A stretch of 64,000 nt of DNA from Shewanella metallivivens (GTDB lineage: Bacteria > Pseudomonadota > Gammaproteobacteria > Enterobacterales > Shewanellaceae). A model generated the notes under the pieces. The model did not search any database, was not told the origin of the DNA, and saw only the letters and a program-made list of their open reading frames with translations. Each line of letters opens with the position of its first letter. The stretch's first letter is position 1. Of this stretch, positions 26,246-35,405 are shown in pieces. The DNA lies in NCBI RefSeq assembly GCF_028750675.1, contig NZ_JAQQPZ010000015.1, positions 107,767 through 171,766 on the forward strand, given 5' to 3'. The position numbers and the translations under genes were made by a program.

Positions 26246-27448
26246 TTAGAAAGTGTATTTCACGTAGGTCTGGATACGTGTCATATCGCCTTCTTTCTCG
26301 GCCATGTTTTCGACATCACCCATGGTGACGCCAACTGCCCATTCAATATCTGGAGTAATGTTCCAAAATAGGTTTGTGTGCCAAGAGAAGGCCGTTTTAT
26401 TGGCATATGCAGTAAGAATGCCTTCTTCTAACCCTTTCTCATCTTGCTTTGAGTAACCCGCGCCAATAGCTAATCGCATATTCTCTTGAAGTCCAAAAAC
26501 AACTCCCCCTGTAATACTACTGTACTCTAAGGTATCCGTTTCCCCATTAGCATTGATACCAGCACCAGCATTAAAACCTAGACCAGCATAACGACCAATA
26601 CCATCGCCATACATTAAGCCGAGAACAGCCTTATGACCATCTCCAAACTTAAGGCTAGTGTTTAAGGCAAGGCCATAACCAAAAGCATCATCACCTTCTA
26701 GTTCAAATCGACGGATCACGACTCTTGGTGAAAAAGTAACTCTACTATTAGCATAAAAGTACTTGGCAATAATATCTGGCATGACATCTTCACTTGAACC
26801 ATTATTCACTAGGGTATAAGGGCCAGCATCCGTTAAGCCGAGCGTTGGATTTTCAAGACTGATTGAAGTGTATTGACCTTTACCTATGTTGTATTGATAG
26901 CGAACTTGAGGCTGGCGGACAAACGTGGTTCCGGGATCGGTGGCAAAATCCATCGATGGCATGATACCTGCGAAATCCATGAAGTTAGACCAGGTTTGCC
27001 CTGCTGTGATCACGTGTTTACCCATGGTCATTTCACCATATGCATGACGGATCCTGAAGCCATTACTATTAGACCAAGTTGGGCCATCACTATCGATGTC
27101 GGCAAAAAAGTCTCCTTCAACATAAGTCTTTAATGTGCCGTATTTATTTTCTGATGCAGTTTTAATGAATACACGGCTTTCTCTTGCCGTCATGTGTAAA
27201 TCTGACTTTTCCGCATTAGCAGAGCCATCAATTGGAGTGGTATAAACACTGTAAAGGTCGCCATTAAATGGGGCTGTTATCGTACCGTCAGTATCGTAAT
27301 TCAGCATAAATTTAGCGTAACCACCGACAGTCACTTTAGTGTCTGCGATAGCAAATTCGGCCGAATTAACTGAGGCAGCGCTGAGTATAAGAGGTATGGC
27401 AATGGTGATAGCTGTTACTAATGGTTTACGTGCATATAATTTATTCAT
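26246..27448 (-). CDS. DcaP-like outer-membrane porin
   Basis: A 400-residue outer-membrane channel. The signal peptide ends ASVNSA near residue 30. TKVTVGGYAKFMLNYDTDG opens the barrel, the region RIRHAYGEMTMGKHVITAGQ matches DcaP-type proteins, and the last residues TYVKYTF form an outer-membrane insertion signal. DcaP channels favour negatively charged substrates such as dicarboxylates. Sitting between a flavoprotein reductase and its cytochrome, it probably admits the organic electron acceptor to the periplasm. The gaps to its neighbours are about 60-70 bp. Confidence 0.85.
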   Translation of the reverse strand: MNKLYARKPLVTAITIAIPLILSAASVNSAEFAIADTKVTVGGYAKFMLNYDTDGTITAPFNGDLYSVYTTPIDGSANAEKSDLHMTARESRVFIKTASENKYGTLKTYVEGDFFADIDSDGPTWSNSNGFRIRHAYGEMTMGKHVITAGQTWSNFMDFAGIMPSMDFATDPGTTFVRQPQVRYQYNIGKGQYTSISLENPTLGLTDAGPYTLVNNGSSEDVMPDIIAKYFYANSRVTFSPRVVIRRFELEGDDAFGYGLALNTSLKFGDGHKAVLGLMYGDGIGRYAGLGFNAGAGINANGETDTLEYSSITGGVVFGLQENMRLAIGAGYSKQDEKGLEEGILTAYANKTAFSWHTNLFWNITPDIEWAVGVTMGDVENMAEKEGDMTRIQTYVKYTF

Positions 27449-27517
27449 AATGATTTCTCTCGTTCATAAGTTCATCAATATTCGTCGACTGAGCATGACG
27501 CCCAGTCGTTATAGTTG

Positions 27518-29050
27518 TTATGCTTTTGCTGCATTTTTACCTGCAATACGACCAAAGACGATGCAGTCAGGAATGGCTACAGTACCTAGGCGACAAGCAC
27601 CATGGGTGCCCCCTGTCGATTCACCACATGCAAACAATCCAGGAATGGCCTCTCGTGTAGCAATGTTGATAACCCTTGCTTCTGTGTCGATTTCAACACC
27701 ACCCATCGTGTGATGTGCTTTAGGCCATAAACGAACTGCATAGAAAGGAGCTTCGACAATCGGTTGCTGATTCATTGAGAATGGCTTATTAAACTCTGGG
27801 TCATTTTTTGCTAAAACATAGCTGTTATAACGTTCTATTTGTGCCTCTAGCGTTTTAGCCGACATATTATAGTGAGCAGCTAGAGCTTGAATTGTGTCAA
27901 AGGTATGTACTACTTTTCGGTCAAGTAACTTAGGCATAACATGCATAGAAGCTTTCACGCCGTTTGCATCACAAATCGCAACGGCGACATTACCTGTTTT
28001 GATAATGGCATCGGCACGCACTTTACGGTCAGCTAGTTCGTCTACAAAACGTTCACTGGTTTCAGGATTAACCATCACTCCGTGAGTAAAGGCTGAATAA
28101 GCAGCGAAAATAGGAGCAAGACCGAAGCCTTTTTCATCTGGTGAAGCCCATGGCCCTAATTGGATCCATGATAGTTGCACGGGATTGGCGCCAACACGGA
28201 TCATCTCTTTTAAACATTCAGAAGTGGCTCCCATGTGATTCGTTGTTGCAAGCTCTTCTGTTAATCTCGGATCTTGTGATGAGCGATACACCACGTCGGC
28301 TGCAAAGCCACCAGATGCCATCACAACGCCTTTATTGGCCTTGATGAAATGTGTTGCAGTAGAGTTTTCTTTACCAGGCTTGAATTTAGTGATCACCTCA
28401 AGTCCTACAATTCTGCCTTCTTTATTGCTTATTAGGCGTTTTACGAAGACTTTCTTTTTGAGTGGGATACCTAGTTCTTTTGCTTTTTCTAACATTGGGT
28501 GCACGATACCTGAACCAGATTGGTTATAAGTGGTATGTGTTCTTGGGATTGAATGTCCGCCGAATTGTGCGAGTTTTTCTTTGAATTTCACACCAAGATA
28601 GTCTCGGCACCATTCAAATGCAGCGTTAGATTGTTCGGCAACCATACGTGCTTGTTTAGGGTAGTTAAGACCAAGACCTGCTTTATACATATCCGCAAGC
28701 ATTGCATCAACAGAGTCTGTTACACCATTCGCTTTTTGGATATCACTGCCGACGACAGACATACCGCCACCATTGATGGTTGAGTTGCCACCAGGAACAG
28801 GCATTTTTTCAAGTACCACAACTGATGATTTAGCATTTTTAGCTTCGATAGCGGCAGATAAACCTGCAAATCCACTTCCGACAACAACGACGTCATAGGT
28901 CTCATCCCATTTATCTGGTAATGATGTGCAGCTTGACTCTGTTTTGGCTGAAGCAAAGCCGGATAAAGCTAATCCAGCGGTTGCGGTGGTAATACTGGTT
29001 GCTTTTAAAAAGTGGCGTCTTGATAGATTTGTTTTAGTGTCTGTACTCAT
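27518..29050 (-). CDS. Tat-exported FAD reductase of the fumarate/urocanate reductase family, substrate not fumarate
   Basis: A 510-residue periplasmic flavoprotein. Tat motif SRRHFLK (10-16); FAD-binding YDVVVVGSGFAGLSAA (52-67) and EKMPVPGGNS. Compared with S. frigidimarina fumarate reductase from memory, the catalytic Arg (Arg342 here), His (446/447) and substrate Arg (Arg487, in HGACRLG) are kept, but the fumarate-binding His becomes Gly299 (QLGPW) and the Thr-Glu pair is replaced (LAP near 311-313). This points to reduction of another 2-enoate: urocanate, a cinnamate type, or (meth)acrylate. The haem domain is a separate gene in the same operon. AAGGGG precedes the ATG. Confidence 0.88.
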   Translation of the reverse strand: MSTDTKTNLSRRHFLKATSITTATAGLALSGFASAKTESSCTSLPDKWDETYDVVVVGSGFAGLSAAIEAKNAKSSVVVLEKMPVPGGNSTINGGGMSVVGSDIQKANGVTDSVDAMLADMYKAGLGLNYPKQARMVAEQSNAAFEWCRDYLGVKFKEKLAQFGGHSIPRTHTTYNQSGSGIVHPMLEKAKELGIPLKKKVFVKRLISNKEGRIVGLEVITKFKPGKENSTATHFIKANKGVVMASGGFAADVVYRSSQDPRLTEELATTNHMGATSECLKEMIRVGANPVQLSWIQLGPWASPDEKGFGLAPIFAAYSAFTHGVMVNPETSERFVDELADRKVRADAIIKTGNVAVAICDANGVKASMHVMPKLLDRKVVHTFDTIQALAAHYNMSAKTLEAQIERYNSYVLAKNDPEFNKPFSMNQQPIVEAPFYAVRLWPKAHHTMGGVEIDTEARVINIATREAIPGLFACGESTGGTHGACRLGTVAIPDCIVFGRIAGKNAAKA

Positions 29051-29150
29051 TATCGTCCCCTTAATATTAATGATTTTTAAACGAGGTGAATATTTACCTA
29101 CTAACCTGTTTATTCATTTTCTTGTTTGAAAATGTAAGCATTAAAATAAG

Positions 29151-29166
29151 AGCATGTAATGTGCCA
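29151..29166 (-). promoter_or_regulatory. sigma-54 promoter of the flavoprotein-porin-cytochrome operon
   Basis: On the minus strand TGGCACATTACATGCT has GG and GC exactly 10 bp apart and a full TGGCAC -24 element; only one -12 position departs from TTGC. The start of transcription would be near 29140, about 90 bp before the flavoprotein ATG. Confidence 0.8.
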
Positions 29167-29233
29167 GTTATTTTTTTGTTTTTAACTGATTGATTTATAT
29201 TGATAATGTTATAATGCGTGATCTTGGTTACTG

Positions 29234-29261
29234 TATTGTTGAGAATTAATTTCTCACAATA
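29234..29261 (-). promoter_or_regulatory. inverted repeat, candidate upstream activating site
   Basis: TATTG-T-TGAGAA-TTAAT-TTCTCA-CAATA is a 28-bp dyad with one bulged base. Its centre is about 83 bp upstream of the -24 element, suitable for the XylR-type activator encoded downstream. Confidence 0.55.
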
Positions 29262-29450
29262 ATGTATCGAGGGTTTTACTTATAATTGATACAGATCACG
29301 CCTTTGTTTCGCTGACTAGCCGTATTGGCGCTTCTATAGCGAGCTTATTGAATCTTGATAGCACACTGTTAGTGGAATAACGAATTGTGAAACATGAGGC
29401 CAGCTATCAGGCAAACGGTTATCGCTTTAAATTAAGTTAAGAGGAAAGTT

Positions 29451-29477
29451 ATGAGTGGGAACTGGTACTCGTGGTAA
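29451..29477 (+). CDS. possible eight-residue ORF
   Basis: ATG at 29451 follows AGAGGAAAG, a strong ribosome site, and encodes MSGNWYSW then TAA. A good Shine-Dalgarno site in front of so short a frame may mark a leader peptide or the 5' remnant of a decayed gene. It is reported only because of the ribosome site. Confidence 0.2.
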   Translation: MSGNWYSW

Positions 29478-29544
29478 TACTGAGAAAACCTATCTTTTTT
29501 GACCATGCTTTTAAAATGTGAAGCTTTTTGGGTAGTCAGCCAGC

Positions 29545-29766
29545 TTGTTAGCATGGATAACTGATTGTCTTCGTGAATCTGGGCTATCTCCCGATGTGCT
29601 CTTACATCGATTGTATGAAGACCAATTTACCGGTACGCAATTTCCAGAAACCTTAAGGATATTGTGGAAGCTAGAATTAGTATCAAGTGAAGGTTTATCC
29701 CGTCAGTTTAAAATGGTGAGTTCAGATTTCTGGTTTGGAAAGTTGGCGAATGTAGAGCAGTTTTAA
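29545..29766 (+). pseudogene. unidentified short ORF, possible gene remnant
   Basis: A 73-codon frame that can start only at TTG 29545 (a stop lies four codons upstream) and has no clear ribosome site. Its composition is protein-like (SPDVLLHRLYEDQFTG, FWFGKLANVEQF), but I recognise no family. Together with the ribosome site and short frame at 29451 it may be what is left of an older gene. The surrounding gap 29051-29908 otherwise holds the sigma-54 promoter, its dyad and the protease terminator. Confidence 0.25.
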
Positions 29767-29835
29767 GCTTCTTTTCATGTTGATTAATCGGATGAAAATG
29801 AATAATTAACACAACGAGTTGCATATTTTTATCCC

Positions 29836-29868
29836 AAAAAAAACCAGCTACTTACGCAGCTGGTTTTT
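29836..29868 (-). terminator. terminator of the subtilase gene
   Basis: AAACCAGCT...AGCTGGTTT with a long T-run on the minus strand, about 40 bp past the protease stop. Confidence 0.9.
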
Positions 29869-29908
29869 AGGGCTAATTTGGTAAAACCAAATTAATCATT
29901 ACTGAGAA

Positions 29909-32900
29909 TTAGTGCTTACGACGACGTAATGCAGCTAATGGCAGTAATAGTGCAGTTAACCACCCCATAGAACCACCAGAAGATTTCTCTTCTTTTTCGG
30001 TTACAGTAATAGTTGCTGTTCCTGGCTCACTCTCTAAACGCGTATCAGACGCCGTTACAGAGAACTTAATTGAGCTACTACCTGACGGTGCTGTAAAGCT
30101 AATTTTTTCACCACCATTGGTAAAGCTAACCGATGGACCACTTGTTTGTACCCAGTTGTACGTTAGTGTATCGCCGTCAGCATCGCTACCGTTCGCTCGT
30201 GCTGTAACAACAAAACCTTCAGTACTTGTCATGCCTGTTGGCGCAACAGTTGGAGTCGTGTTGTTAATCATGATAGAAACCGTTGCCATTTCAGAACGGT
30301 TACCCATGGTATCGATAGCAACAACTTGTGCTTCCATGGTTTCGCTAGTTTGGTCAATGACAGCAGTGTCGCTTAAGCTGACTTTACCTTTAGCGTCAAT
30401 CATGAACATGCTTGAGTTAGCGCTGATAACAATAAACTCTGATACTGGGCTTGTTAGCATATCAGGGTCTGTTGCAACAACTTGACCAAGTTCAGTGCCT
30501 GCAGCTGCGCCTTTGTCTACATAAAGTACTAGGTCTTCAACTGTAGGGGCTTCGTTACCTTCATCAGTTGTGTTTGCAACAACTGACATAGAACCATTAT
30601 CAGACAGCAACATATAACCTAAAGAATTACCACCAACTTGGCTTACAAGTATTGCACTTTCGCCTGGTTGTAGTTCAGTAACTGGTTCGCCATTTTCGTC
30701 AACTAAACCTGCTATGACATCTGTACCGTCAAGCAATAACGTCGCTTCCGATTCATCTCCTGTTCCTGTAGATACAGGTGCCCAGTCGGCTTCTTCTACA
30801 CGGAAACGTACTCCAATAGATGCGCCTAAATCCGTAGCTGCTAGCCCAATATCTTCAAAACAAGCTTTGATTGATAAGAAGTCATTACCAGTAACATGGT
30901 AAGCCGGAGAAAAGACTCCGCTACTAGTACCATAATCCGTAACAAAACCGTAAAGTGCTCGTGGGTATGTTACTGTGTCGCTGCTGAACCAATCTAAGTT
31001 GATAGTTTTTGCTGTGAAATCATAAACACCATCATTATCTATATCATAGTCAACGTTATAGCTAGCGACTAAACCATGTACAATTGGGTCTCGCATTTGG
31101 AAGGTGTTCCAAATTGCAATGCCTTCATCACACGTTGAGCTGCCTGCTAATTCACTTGAAGCATTGAGTAAGTCATGGCGTAAAGACATGTCAACAGGGC
31201 TGGTTGCTGTTAATGGTGCGCTAAATGGAGCTGTAATTGCAGTTGCTCCTACGTTAGTGAATGTTCTCACAATACCGTCTTCGGTGACTTCAGTTGAAAC
31301 CGATGCAGCTGCAGCCGCTTTTGGTAGAATGTGATAAACAACATGCAATGCTTGCTCTTCACCATCCATGAACTTAATTGCACCATCATATTCTGATAAT
31401 GTTAACGCATCAGAAGCCTCACTAGCAGTACCGCCTAACTCATATGATGAATCTAAGGTCCACTCAGGAAGATTAGTAGGATCAATTGTGACCGTTACAT
31501 CAAATGTTTTCGTTTGACCAGCAGGAATTTGGATGCTTTCTGGCATGTCAAAAGTCACCGCTTCTGAATCGATATCATTTTGGAAGCGCTGCTCTGCCAT
31601 TAATGTGTATGTTTTCGCTTCTGTAGAGAAGTTTTTCACAGAAATGGTCTTAGTTATTGACTTTGTTTCAGTTAATGAAACAAGACCAAAGGCTAAAGCA
31701 GCTTGCATGGTGTCTTTGTCGTATGCTGCAACAGGAAGATTAATTGATTTCTCAATGTCAACCAAGCCTGCACCAATATAACTAATCGGTGCTAACTCAG
31801 CATTTTCATTTAATGCAATTGGTTCAACGGTAACATTTAGGTTTGCAGCATTCATCATAGTGGCTTTGATTTCAAGCGCACTGCGATTTGGTAATGCTTC
31901 TTTAATAATACTCATTGCGCCAGCAGTAATAGGGCTAGAGAATGACGTTCCGCTAATAGGTGATAACTCATCACCGAGCCCTGGGTGAGCAGTCATAATC
32001 GACGTACCAGGAGCTGTGATTTCTGGTTTTAGTGTTCCAGCAATTGATGGTCCACGTGAGGTGAAGCTTGCCATTGCACCCGCTGTGGTGACTTCTACTG
32101 AAGTAATGGAGAATACAACATCGCCTTCAGCAAGTGCTTCTTTAAGTGCATCACCTTCCTCTTTAGAAATCATTACAGATGGAATTGTGATGTCTGGATT
32201 TGAACCGCCCATGGTAAATGCACCATCACCCTCTACGTTATTGGCAACAATGACAAATGATGCGCCATTTTCTTGAGCATGAAAGACTTTATCTACAAAA
32301 CCACAGCCACCACGGTCAATGATTACCGTTTTACCAGTAAAGTCGACGTCATCTGCAAATGGATCACAACCATTTAAGTTATCCGTAGGGAGTACTAATG
32401 GGGCGGTTGTGTTGCTAAATGAAAATTCATTAGAGGTGTTAAATGCAGCGCTAATTGGCGCTAGTTCAACTCCAGCAGCCGTTGCTGTGATTTTACCTGC
32501 GGTCACGGTTGGGTGAGTCATTGCGCCGACAGATAATGCATTAGCAGACGTACTTGGTCCACCAACAACAAATGGTGTCGCACCATCGTTACCTGCTGAA
32601 ATTACAAGGTTTACACCTAGCTCAACCATTTCATCAATCAGTTCTTGAACAGCGCCTTCTTTAGAGTCACCGAAATCACCACCGAGGGACATATTAACTG
32701 TATCAACGCGGTCAGAGATATCGCCATCACCATTAGGATCCATGGCGGCTTCTAACGCGTAAAGTTGCGCTAGACCAGGACAACCTAAATCACACACAGA
32801 ATAAACATACAATTCAACATCTGGCGCGATCCCCACTACGGAGTGGCTTACATGAGTACCATGATTAGTATCAACATCAATCGGGTTAGGGTCGTTGTTA

Positions 32901-33544
32901 ATAAAGTCATAACCACCAACTACTTTACCTTGCGGCCAGTTTGGCATATCTGCTTTCGCTGCTACTGCAGCTTCATAATCAGCAATGTCACCAGAGCCAC
33001 CCAATGCAGCGTGAGTGTAATCTACACCTGTATCTAACACAGCAACTTTTTGACCTTGACCTGATGCAGTGCCTGCTTCGATTACCGCAGTTGCACCGAT
33101 ATAATCAGCACTGTCTGCTACATGTAGGTCGTAGTCGTAAATAGGTAAAATATCTGCAACGTCAGCGTTTTTTAATAGTGACACTAAATGCGCTTTGTCA
33201 GCTTTTACTAAAATCGAGTTAACCAGATTTGAGGTTTGTCCAACGACTTCAATATCAGCGCCCAGACGTTCAATCGAGCTTAAAACTCGAGCTTGAGACT
33301 GTTGAACAGATGCAGCAGCTTGTGTATAAGAGACTTTCGATAAACGTGATTGTTGAGATACTGACTGGGTATTAAGTTTGATCATCCAAGCAGAAATATT
33401 TGATTGCTTTTCTGATTTGGTGGCTTTTATGCCTGCGTATTCATTGTTAACTCTGTCAGTGGTGTTGTATTTACTTTCTGTTTCAGCAAATGCTGCACTA
33501 GAGATTAATGCGGCCGAGATGGCGATGGCTAGTTTTGTCTTCAC
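29909..33544 (-). CDS. secreted subtilisin-family serine protease with GlyGly-CTERM tail
   Basis: An exported S8 peptidase, 1211 residues from the GTG at 33544. The GTG is chosen because AAGGA lies 7 nt upstream and a signal peptide (KTKLAIAISAALISSAAFAE) follows at once; ATG 33568 would add nine odd residues. Order: inhibitor_I9-like propeptide, catalytic Asp in VAVLDTGVDYTH, His in NHGTHVSHSV, a PA insert (DRGGCGFVDKVFHAQENGA), Ser in SGTSFSSPITAGA, then beta-sandwich and cadherin-like domains. The end GGSMGWLTALLLPLAALRRR is a GlyGly-CTERM signal: type II secretion and cleavage by rhombosortase are expected. The role is likely extracellular protein degradation. Confidence 0.95.
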   Translation of the reverse strand: MKTKLAIAISAALISSAAFAETESKYNTTDRVNNEYAGIKATKSEKQSNISAWMIKLNTQSVSQQSRLSKVSYTQAAASVQQSQARVLSSIERLGADIEVVGQTSNLVNSILVKADKAHLVSLLKNADVADILPIYDYDLHVADSADYIGATAVIEAGTASGQGQKVAVLDTGVDYTHAALGGSGDIADYEAAVAAKADMPNWPQGKVVGGYDFINNDPNPIDVDTNHGTHVSHSVVGIAPDVELYVYSVCDLGCPGLAQLYALEAAMDPNGDGDISDRVDTVNMSLGGDFGDSKEGAVQELIDEMVELGVNLVISAGNDGATPFVVGGPSTSANALSVGAMTHPTVTAGKITATAAGVELAPISAAFNTSNEFSFSNTTAPLVLPTDNLNGCDPFADDVDFTGKTVIIDRGGCGFVDKVFHAQENGASFVIVANNVEGDGAFTMGGSNPDITIPSVMISKEEGDALKEALAEGDVVFSITSVEVTTAGAMASFTSRGPSIAGTLKPEITAPGTSIMTAHPGLGDELSPISGTSFSSPITAGAMSIIKEALPNRSALEIKATMMNAANLNVTVEPIALNENAELAPISYIGAGLVDIEKSINLPVAAYDKDTMQAALAFGLVSLTETKSITKTISVKNFSTEAKTYTLMAEQRFQNDIDSEAVTFDMPESIQIPAGQTKTFDVTVTIDPTNLPEWTLDSSYELGGTASEASDALTLSEYDGAIKFMDGEEQALHVVYHILPKAAAAASVSTEVTEDGIVRTFTNVGATAITAPFSAPLTATSPVDMSLRHDLLNASSELAGSSTCDEGIAIWNTFQMRDPIVHGLVASYNVDYDIDNDGVYDFTAKTINLDWFSSDTVTYPRALYGFVTDYGTSSGVFSPAYHVTGNDFLSIKACFEDIGLAATDLGASIGVRFRVEEADWAPVSTGTGDESEATLLLDGTDVIAGLVDENGEPVTELQPGESAILVSQVGGNSLGYMLLSDNGSMSVVANTTDEGNEAPTVEDLVLYVDKGAAAGTELGQVVATDPDMLTSPVSEFIVISANSSMFMIDAKGKVSLSDTAVIDQTSETMEAQVVAIDTMGNRSEMATVSIMINNTTPTVAPTGMTSTEGFVVTARANGSDADGDTLTYNWVQTSGPSVSFTNGGEKISFTAPSGSSSIKFSVTASDTRLESEPGTATITVTEKEEKSSGGSMGWLTALLLPLAALRRRKH

Positions 33545-33776
33545 AACTTCTTCCTTGTTATTAGGCATCACTTAATTGGAGGGGTATCGTGCTAACACGA
33601 TGATTATTAAGTGATGATGATTTTAATGTCATTAATTTTATGTTGCATTCTGTGATGCATCACTGCATTTGTAGCACAATTAATTAACAAAAGTCACACC
33701 ATAAGTTAATAAAAAAGTAATTAAATGTTAACCGAGGTTGTGATGGAGGTCATACAAGGCGGGAGGTTATTGCATA

Positions 33777-34238
33777 TTAAGGCTTTACCGCCCTAACAAT
33801 CGGGTTTTGCAGGCTAATTAAGGTTTCTGTGGATTGGATTTCATCTATCGATTGAATGCGATTAATAAGCACATGTTGTAATCCATCGATAGACTGGCAC
33901 ATTACCTTTACAAAAACAGAGTAATTTCCGGTGGTATAATAGGCTTCGACAACTTCTTCAAGGGCATTGAGTTTGGCGATTGCCGAAGGGTAATCACCGG
34001 CACTTTTTAGGTTTATGCCAATAAAACAACATACATCGTAGCCTAGGGCTTTTGGGTTTACAGTGATTTGTGCACCCGTAATAATGCCTGCTTGCTTCAT
34101 TTTTTCAACACGTACGTGAATGGTACCCGCGCTCACATTAAAGCGTTTTGCCAGTTCAGCAAATGGCGTGCGAGCATCTTCCATTAGTGCCGTCAGGATT
34201 TGATTGTCTAAATCGTCGCGTTGAAATGAGCTATCCAC
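33777..34238 (-). CDS. asnC: asparagine-responsive regulator AsnC (Lrp family)
   Basis: A 153-residue Lrp/AsnC protein very close to E. coli AsnC (152). The helix-turn-helix contains VSAGTIHVRVEKMKQAGIIT (about 35-54) and the RAM domain ends IDEIQSTETLISLQNPI. AsnC controls asnA and its own gene in response to asparagine. Here no asnA is adjacent; its neighbours are the subtilase and rluA. Translation begins at GTG 34238, with AGG 9 nt upstream. Confidence 0.95.
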   Translation of the reverse strand: MDSSFQRDDLDNQILTALMEDARTPFAELAKRFNVSAGTIHVRVEKMKQAGIITGAQITVNPKALGYDVCCFIGINLKSAGDYPSAIAKLNALEEVVEAYYTTGNYSVFVKVMCQSIDGLQHVLINRIQSIDEIQSTETLISLQNPIVRAVKP

Positions 34239-34348
34239 AGTATTGAACCTAATAAACCACTATTTGGTCATAAATCTACGTCTTTCATTGCGTAATAGCC
34301 AGAAAAATTACGGGTAAAATTAATAATGTTTATCTTTGTCGACTAAAA

Positions 34349-35026
34349 CTATTGCTTTGCAGTTGGTTCGATAAATTCTGCTGGTGATTCGAAGTGCATT
34401 TGCGCTTGTGTATACGGATGACGAATGGTTAATGCCGCCGCATGAAGCAATAAACGTGGAGACAAACTTTTTGCCAATGGGTCGGCATAAAAACCATCAC
34501 CTAAAATTGGGTGGCCAAGTGCCATCATGTGTACCCGCAATTGATGCGAACGCCCTGTAATGGGGGTCAGTTTTACCAATGTTGACTTAGCGGCATAACT
34601 GACGACTTCGACGAGTGTTGTTGAGGGTTTTCCAAGGGTATGGTCCACTTTTTGTTTTGGGCGATTAGGCCAATCACAAATTAGCGGTAAATCAATTTGA
34701 GTGACTTGTTTGCTCACATGACCAGCGACTCGCGCATAATAGGTTTTACTGGTTTCACGATCGCGAAATTGTCTTTTTAGCTCTCTTTCTGCACTACGAC
34801 GAAGTGCTACGACAATAACGCCTGATGTTGCCATGTCGAGACGATGAACGATTTGTGCATTAGGGTGTTCGGCCAACACTCGCGAGTAAATACTGTCATG
34901 ATAAATCGCTTCTCTACCCGGCACTGACAGTAATCCCGAAGGTTTATTGATCACAATAATGTCTTTATCTTGATGCAATATATCTAACCAAGGTGTGGTC
35001 GGTGGATTATAAATAAAATCAGCCAT
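34349..35026 (-). CDS. rluA: pseudouridine synthase RluA (23S rRNA U746 / tRNA U32)
   Basis: A single-domain RluA-type synthase without an S4 domain, 225 residues from the ATG at 35026. A TTG at 35047 would add seven residues, but the ATG gives the standard start MADFIYNPPTTPWLDIL. The catalytic motif HRLDMATSG (Asp within) lies near residues 61-69, and the ITGRSHQLRVHM motif near 158-169. Short length and motif context favour RluA over RluC/RluD. It follows two small membrane-protein genes on the same strand. Confidence 0.92.
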   Translation of the reverse strand: MADFIYNPPTTPWLDILHQDKDIIVINKPSGLLSVPGREAIYHDSIYSRVLAEHPNAQIVHRLDMATSGVIVVALRRSAERELKRQFRDRETSKTYYARVAGHVSKQVTQIDLPLICDWPNRPKQKVDHTLGKPSTTLVEVVSYAAKSTLVKLTPITGRSHQLRVHMMALGHPILGDGFYADPLAKSLSPRLLLHAAALTIRHPYTQAQMHFESPAEFIEPTAKQ

Positions 35027-35099
35027 TATGAGGGTCTCGTCAGTCAATTCGCGGCAACGATACCGTTGGATAGCAAGATGTGCAAGTGTTGCACAATGA

Positions 35100-35390
35100 T
35101 TAAGAAAAGGCGTGGCCGTTTACGTGCATTATCGTGAATGTCCACACCACAAATGCTAATGGGATATGCACTAACGCATAAAAGCATTGATCTAGGCGCT
35201 GCATCCCTTTTGACATGATGATGAGGTATAAATGCGCCCCCATAACGACAATAAATAATAAAAATAATGGATATAAGGCAAACGGGCTAGCATCAGCGAA
35301 AATGGTATGGCTTAAAATGGCCCAAATAACCATAACCCCTGTTGTAATAGGGGGGAGTGCAATGCGATATTGTTCTGGGTAAGGGAACAT
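35100..35390 (-). CDS. small membrane protein, unknown function
   Basis: A 96-residue protein with three predicted membrane helices (about 15-33, 40-58, 70-90) and several His residues near them. AAGGA stands 6 nt before the ATG. It follows the 139-residue membrane protein by 15 bp, so both are likely co-expressed and may form one complex. I do not recognise a family. Confidence 0.75.
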   Translation of the reverse strand: MFPYPEQYRIALPPITTGVMVIWAILSHTIFADASPFALYPLFLLFIVVMGAHLYLIIMSKGMQRLDQCFYALVHIPLAFVVWTFTIMHVNGHAFS

Positions 35391-35405
35391 CCCATGTCCT
35401 TTTGG

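Noticed and set aside
26126..28956. Numerous antisense ORFs over the porin and flavoprotein genes
   Set aside because: They lie opposite well-recognised genes, lack ribosome sites and show no family features.
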